From Caldithrix sp. (GTDB taxonomy: Bacteria > Zhuqueibacterota > Zhuqueibacteria > Thermofontimicrobiales > Sulfurfontimicrobiaceae), in contig DYKB01000067.1 of NCBI GenBank assembly GCA_020722815.1, forward strand, positions 1-35,543: a DNA stretch of 35,543 nucleotides, read 5' to 3'. The stretch's first letter is position 1. Each line of letters starts with the position of its first letter. The translations under genes were made by a program, and so were the position numbers. Below are positions 33,190-35,543 of the stretch, piece by piece. The notes beneath the pieces were generated by a model, which did not search any database, was not told the origin of the DNA, and worked only from the letters and a program-made list of their open reading frames with translations.

Positions 33190-33203
33190 GCGTCATGCGT
33201 GAT
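33190..33203. repeat. Short dispersed repeat, copy 2 (GCGTCATGCGTGAT)
   Basis: The same 14 bases as at 30120-30133, starting 22 nt after the stop of the TPR-CAP gene. Confidence 0.6.
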
Positions 33204-33250
33204 TTGGGATGAGGTGATAATCGAATAAATTGTATATGTTCCCTGTTAAT

Positions 33251-33279
33251 TTGAAAAATCCCGCCTATCCTGTCATAAT
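33251..33279 (+). promoter_or_regulatory. Candidate promoter of the M1 aminopeptidase gene
   Basis: TTGAAA (33251-33256) and CATAAT (33274-33279), exactly 17 bp apart, about 70 nt before the ATG. Confidence 0.45.
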
Positions 33280-33347
33280 AAATTAGCTATGAGTGAATAA
33301 CAATCCCAGCTTCTTCGTGGCTAAAAAATTTAGTGAAAGGAAAAATC

Positions 33348-35381
33348 ATGTTTCGAAAGACAATATACGCTTTCCTCTTCTTTATCTTGTCATATTCACT
33401 TCTTTTTGCAAGGCACTACGATATCGTTTCAGCGATGGAACGACAAGGACACCTCCCCGAAAAGCGCATTCAACATGAACAGGCGCTTATCCAAAAGTGG
33501 GCTGCTTTTCAAATTTCCCCCGAACAGCGAAAATATGATGTCACTTATTATGGATTAAATTTAAATATTGACCCTGCCCGGCAATCCCTTGATGGTTTTG
33601 TCGCTATCCATTTCAACTGTCTGGCATCGCTGACGCAACTGGAACTGGATCTGTTTTCTAATTTTCAAGTTGATAAAATCCTCCTGAAAAGCCAGGAGTT
33701 AACTTACACCAGAAATGGTAATAAATTATTTGTTAATCTGCCACGGACTTTTCAAAAGAATAATTCTGGCGAAATACAGGTTTATTATCGGGGGAACCCG
33801 ATTCTCCACGTTCAGGGCGGCGCATTTTATTTTCAGACTCATGGTGACAATCAGCCAATTATCTGCACCACCTGCGAACTCGAAGGTGCTTCGACCTGGT
33901 GGCCCTGCAAAGATTATCCCGGCGATAAACCCGATTCCACCGATATTAATATCACTGTTCCCGCGGATTTGGTCGTCGCCACAAATGGTTTGCTGCGGAA
34001 AGTAACCACCCATTTAAATCAAAAAACATACTACTGGCATGTCAGTTACCCCATCGTTATGTACAATATCGCGCTCAATATTTCAAATTATGCCCACTTT
34101 ACGGATGCTTTAGCGCTTAATAATGGCGAAACACTCTTGCTGGATTACTATGTTTATCCTGAAAATCTCGAACTCGCCCAAAAACAGTTTCGGCAGGTGA
34201 AAGATGTGGTCGGTTTCTTTTCCGATAAATTTTGCCCATATCCCTTTGCAAAAGAAAAATATGGCCTGGCAGAAGTCTGTTATTGGGGCATGGAGCATCA
34301 AACCATGATCGCTTATGGGAATAATTATCGAAACAATACGGATATTTATCCCTGGGATTATATCATTTTACACGAAACCGCTCACGAGTGGTTTGGCAAT
34401 TTGATTTCGCTGAAAGAATGGGGCCATTTCTGGATGAACGAAGCCTTCGCCACCTACGCCGAACCACTTTTTATCGAATACAAACATGGTCGTGAGAGCT
34501 ATTTTCAGTATATGGATTATCTCAAATCACGAATCTCGACGAGTCGCGAAAAAACCGCCCCTCTTTTTTGTACCGATTCCACCAACGCCATCGCTTCCTA
34601 TAGTGGAAATATCTATTTTAAAGGCGCGTGGGTGCTGCATACGCTCCGGCATGTACTGGGTGATAAAATGTTCGATCAGGTCATTAAAACCTATTGTGCC
34701 GACAACCGCTATCGGTATAAAAATGTGGATAGTTATGATTTCATCAATTTGTGTGAAACTGTTACCGGCCGGGAATTAAGCTGGTTCTTTCAACAGTGGG
34801 TCTTTGGCACGGGCCGGCCGGATTATGAATTCAAGTGGAAATCCGTTCCCGAAGGGCAGCAATATGTGATCAATTTTACCATCAAACAAAATCAAACCAA
34901 CCAGCTTTTTAAAATGCCCATTCCCCTGCGACTCACCACGCTTAAAGGGGATTCCAGTTTCACGGTTTGGGACAGCCTGGCGATGCAGAATTTTACCCTC
35001 AAAACCAAATCCAAACCTACCGACTTACAATTTGATCCCGAAAATTGGATTTTAAAATATCTCAAAGTGGTTTCCGCCGTTGAAGCCAGTCAAAACAAAC
35101 TATTAACTTATCAGCTCTACCCCAATTATCCCAATCCATTTAATTCAGCAACGACCATTCGCTTCGATTTACCGGAACCGGGCGAAGTCAAAGTAAAAAT
35201 TTATAACCTCATCGGCCAGGAAATTATTACATTAGAGAATGAATTTCTGCCTGCCGGCCAACACACCATCACCTGGGACGGTCGTCGGCAAAATAGTGGG
35301 TTGGTCGGAAGTGGCGTCTACTGGCTGCAAATGGAAACCGCCCAATATACGCGGATGAGGAAGATGCTTTTGGTGAAGTAA
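33348..35381 (+). CDS. Secreted M1-family aminopeptidase with type IX sorting domain
   Basis: 677 aa from the ATG at 33348 (AAAGGA seven bases upstream); a GTG at 33333 is less likely because the signal peptide MFRKTIYAFLFFILSYSLLFA starts cleanly at the ATG. M1 catalytic set: GMEHQT in place of GAMEN around residue 310, HETAHEW (His342, Glu343, His346) and NEAFATYAE with the third zinc ligand Glu365, at the standard 18-residue spacing. The C-terminal about 85 aa (YPNYPNPFNSATTIRFDL, VKVKIYNLIGQEI, AGQHTITWDGR, SGVYWLQM, KMLLVK) is a type-A T9SS sorting domain, so the enzyme should cross the outer membrane and be attached or released. It removes N-terminal residues from peptides, likely for nutrient uptake. 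The GMEHQ change may alter substrate N-terminus recognition. Confidence 0.96.
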   Translation: MFRKTIYAFLFFILSYSLLFARHYDIVSAMERQGHLPEKRIQHEQALIQKWAAFQISPEQRKYDVTYYGLNLNIDPARQSLDGFVAIHFNCLASLTQLELDLFSNFQVDKILLKSQELTYTRNGNKLFVNLPRTFQKNNSGEIQVYYRGNPILHVQGGAFYFQTHGDNQPIICTTCELEGASTWWPCKDYPGDKPDSTDINITVPADLVVATNGLLRKVTTHLNQKTYYWHVSYPIVMYNIALNISNYAHFTDALALNNGETLLLDYYVYPENLELAQKQFRQVKDVVGFFSDKFCPYPFAKEKYGLAEVCYWGMEHQTMIAYGNNYRNNTDIYPWDYIILHETAHEWFGNLISLKEWGHFWMNEAFATYAEPLFIEYKHGRESYFQYMDYLKSRISTSREKTAPLFCTDSTNAIASYSGNIYFKGAWVLHTLRHVLGDKMFDQVIKTYCADNRYRYKNVDSYDFINLCETVTGRELSWFFQQWVFGTGRPDYEFKWKSVPEGQQYVINFTIKQNQTNQLFKMPIPLRLTTLKGDSSFTVWDSLAMQNFTLKTKSKPTDLQFDPENWILKYLKVVSAVEASQNKLLTYQLYPNYPNPFNSATTIRFDLPEPGEVKVKIYNLIGQEIITLENEFLPAGQHTITWDGRRQNSGLVGSGVYWLQMETAQYTRMRKMLLVK

Positions 35382-35391
35382 AACAATTGTT

Positions 35392-35475
35392 AATTGTGAA
35401 TTGTGAATTGTGAATTATGAATTGTGAATTGTGAATTATGAATTATGAATTGTGAATTATGAATTATGAATTGTG
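35392..35475. repeat. Tandem repeat, 12 copies of AATT(G/A)TG
   Basis: Twelve contiguous 7-base units follow 10 nt after the aminopeptidase stop. They differ only at the fifth base: G G G A G G A A G A A G in order. Confidence 0.9.
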
Positions 35476-35497
35476 AACGGAGGAACTGCTTCCCTCG

Positions 35498-35519
35498 TTC
35501 CCACGCTCCGGCGTGGGAA
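35498..35519. repeat. Short GC-rich hairpin repeat
   Basis: TTCCCACGC-TCCG-GCGTGGGAA, a perfect 9-bp stem with a 4-base loop, near the window end. It has the look of a dispersed REP-type intergenic hairpin; it could also end transcription of the preceding gene, although no T-run follows. Confidence 0.7.
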
Positions 35520-35543
35520 TGCCTCACCGACGTTTCACGTCCC

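Noticed and set aside
1..35543. CRISPR array, tRNA or rRNA genes
   Set aside because: No spaced direct repeats of CRISPR type were seen, and the only T-arm-like GGTTCGA sequence that I noticed belongs to tmRNA.

Overview
The window reads as an AT-rich chromosome segment of a free-living Gram-negative bacterium from the Fibrobacterota-Chlorobiota-Bacteroidota (FCB) neighbourhood, for example Calditrichota, Ignavibacteriota or a related candidate phylum. The reasons are a type IX secretion (T9SS) type-A C-terminal sorting domain on the M1 peptidase, many lipoproteins with signal peptides, a short SigA-like sigma factor, and a bacterial LysW amino-acid operon. This placement is an inference; the window has no rRNA marker.

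Layout. 1-4492 (minus): a secreted N-acetylmuramoyl-L-alanine amidase fused to a FN3/beta-helix tail (cut by the window edge) and two paralogous exported beta-propeller proteins. 4887-7481 (plus): pgi and a methionine gamma-lyase-family PLP enzyme. 7576-11057 (minus): a carbohydrate-related group of a D-glucuronyl C5-epimerase-like lipoprotein, an alkaline-phosphatase-superfamily phosphodiesterase and a sialidase-like lipoprotein. 11308-12556 (plus): a PrsW-like membrane protein and a TlpA/thioredoxin-like protein whose first active-site Cys codon is TGA, followed by a stem-loop. This is a strong candidate selenoprotein. 12921-18974 (plus): the LysW operon (lysW, homocitrate synthase, lysX, lysY/argC, a class II glutamine-amidotransferase-fold protein, lysZ, lysJ). 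19267-22504 (minus): a small Ig-like protein, a sigma-70 family factor and a three-repeat beta-helix lipoprotein. 23066-23426: tmRNA, with its own promoter and terminator. 23619-26117: priA. 26139-26537 (minus): an exported hypothetical protein. 26921-30118: a PHA-granule-type small protein and a large zinc-ribbon DNA-methylase-like protein. 31047-35381: a TPR-CAP protein and a T9SS-targeted M1 aminopeptidase. Intergenic DNA carries several palindromic repeats, including a 90-bp MITE-like element with a 9-bp direct repeat at its ends.

How the genes work together. The LysW operon would make lysine by the alpha-aminoadipate route on the carrier protein LysW. HCS supplies homocitrate, LysX attaches aminoadipate to the C-terminal Glu of LysW, and LysZ, LysY and LysJ phosphorylate, reduce and transaminate it. 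The releasing hydrolase LysK is not in the window. In its place the operon holds an EgtC/YafJ-like Ntn amidohydrolase, translationally coupled to lysZ. It keeps the Cys2, Arg and Asn-Gly that handle a gamma-glutamyl group, but lacks a recognisable Asp for the free alpha-amino group. That is what a gamma-glutamyl amidase acting on the C-terminal Glu of a protein would need. I put this and the UPPC thioredoxin-like protein forward as the two most interesting items.
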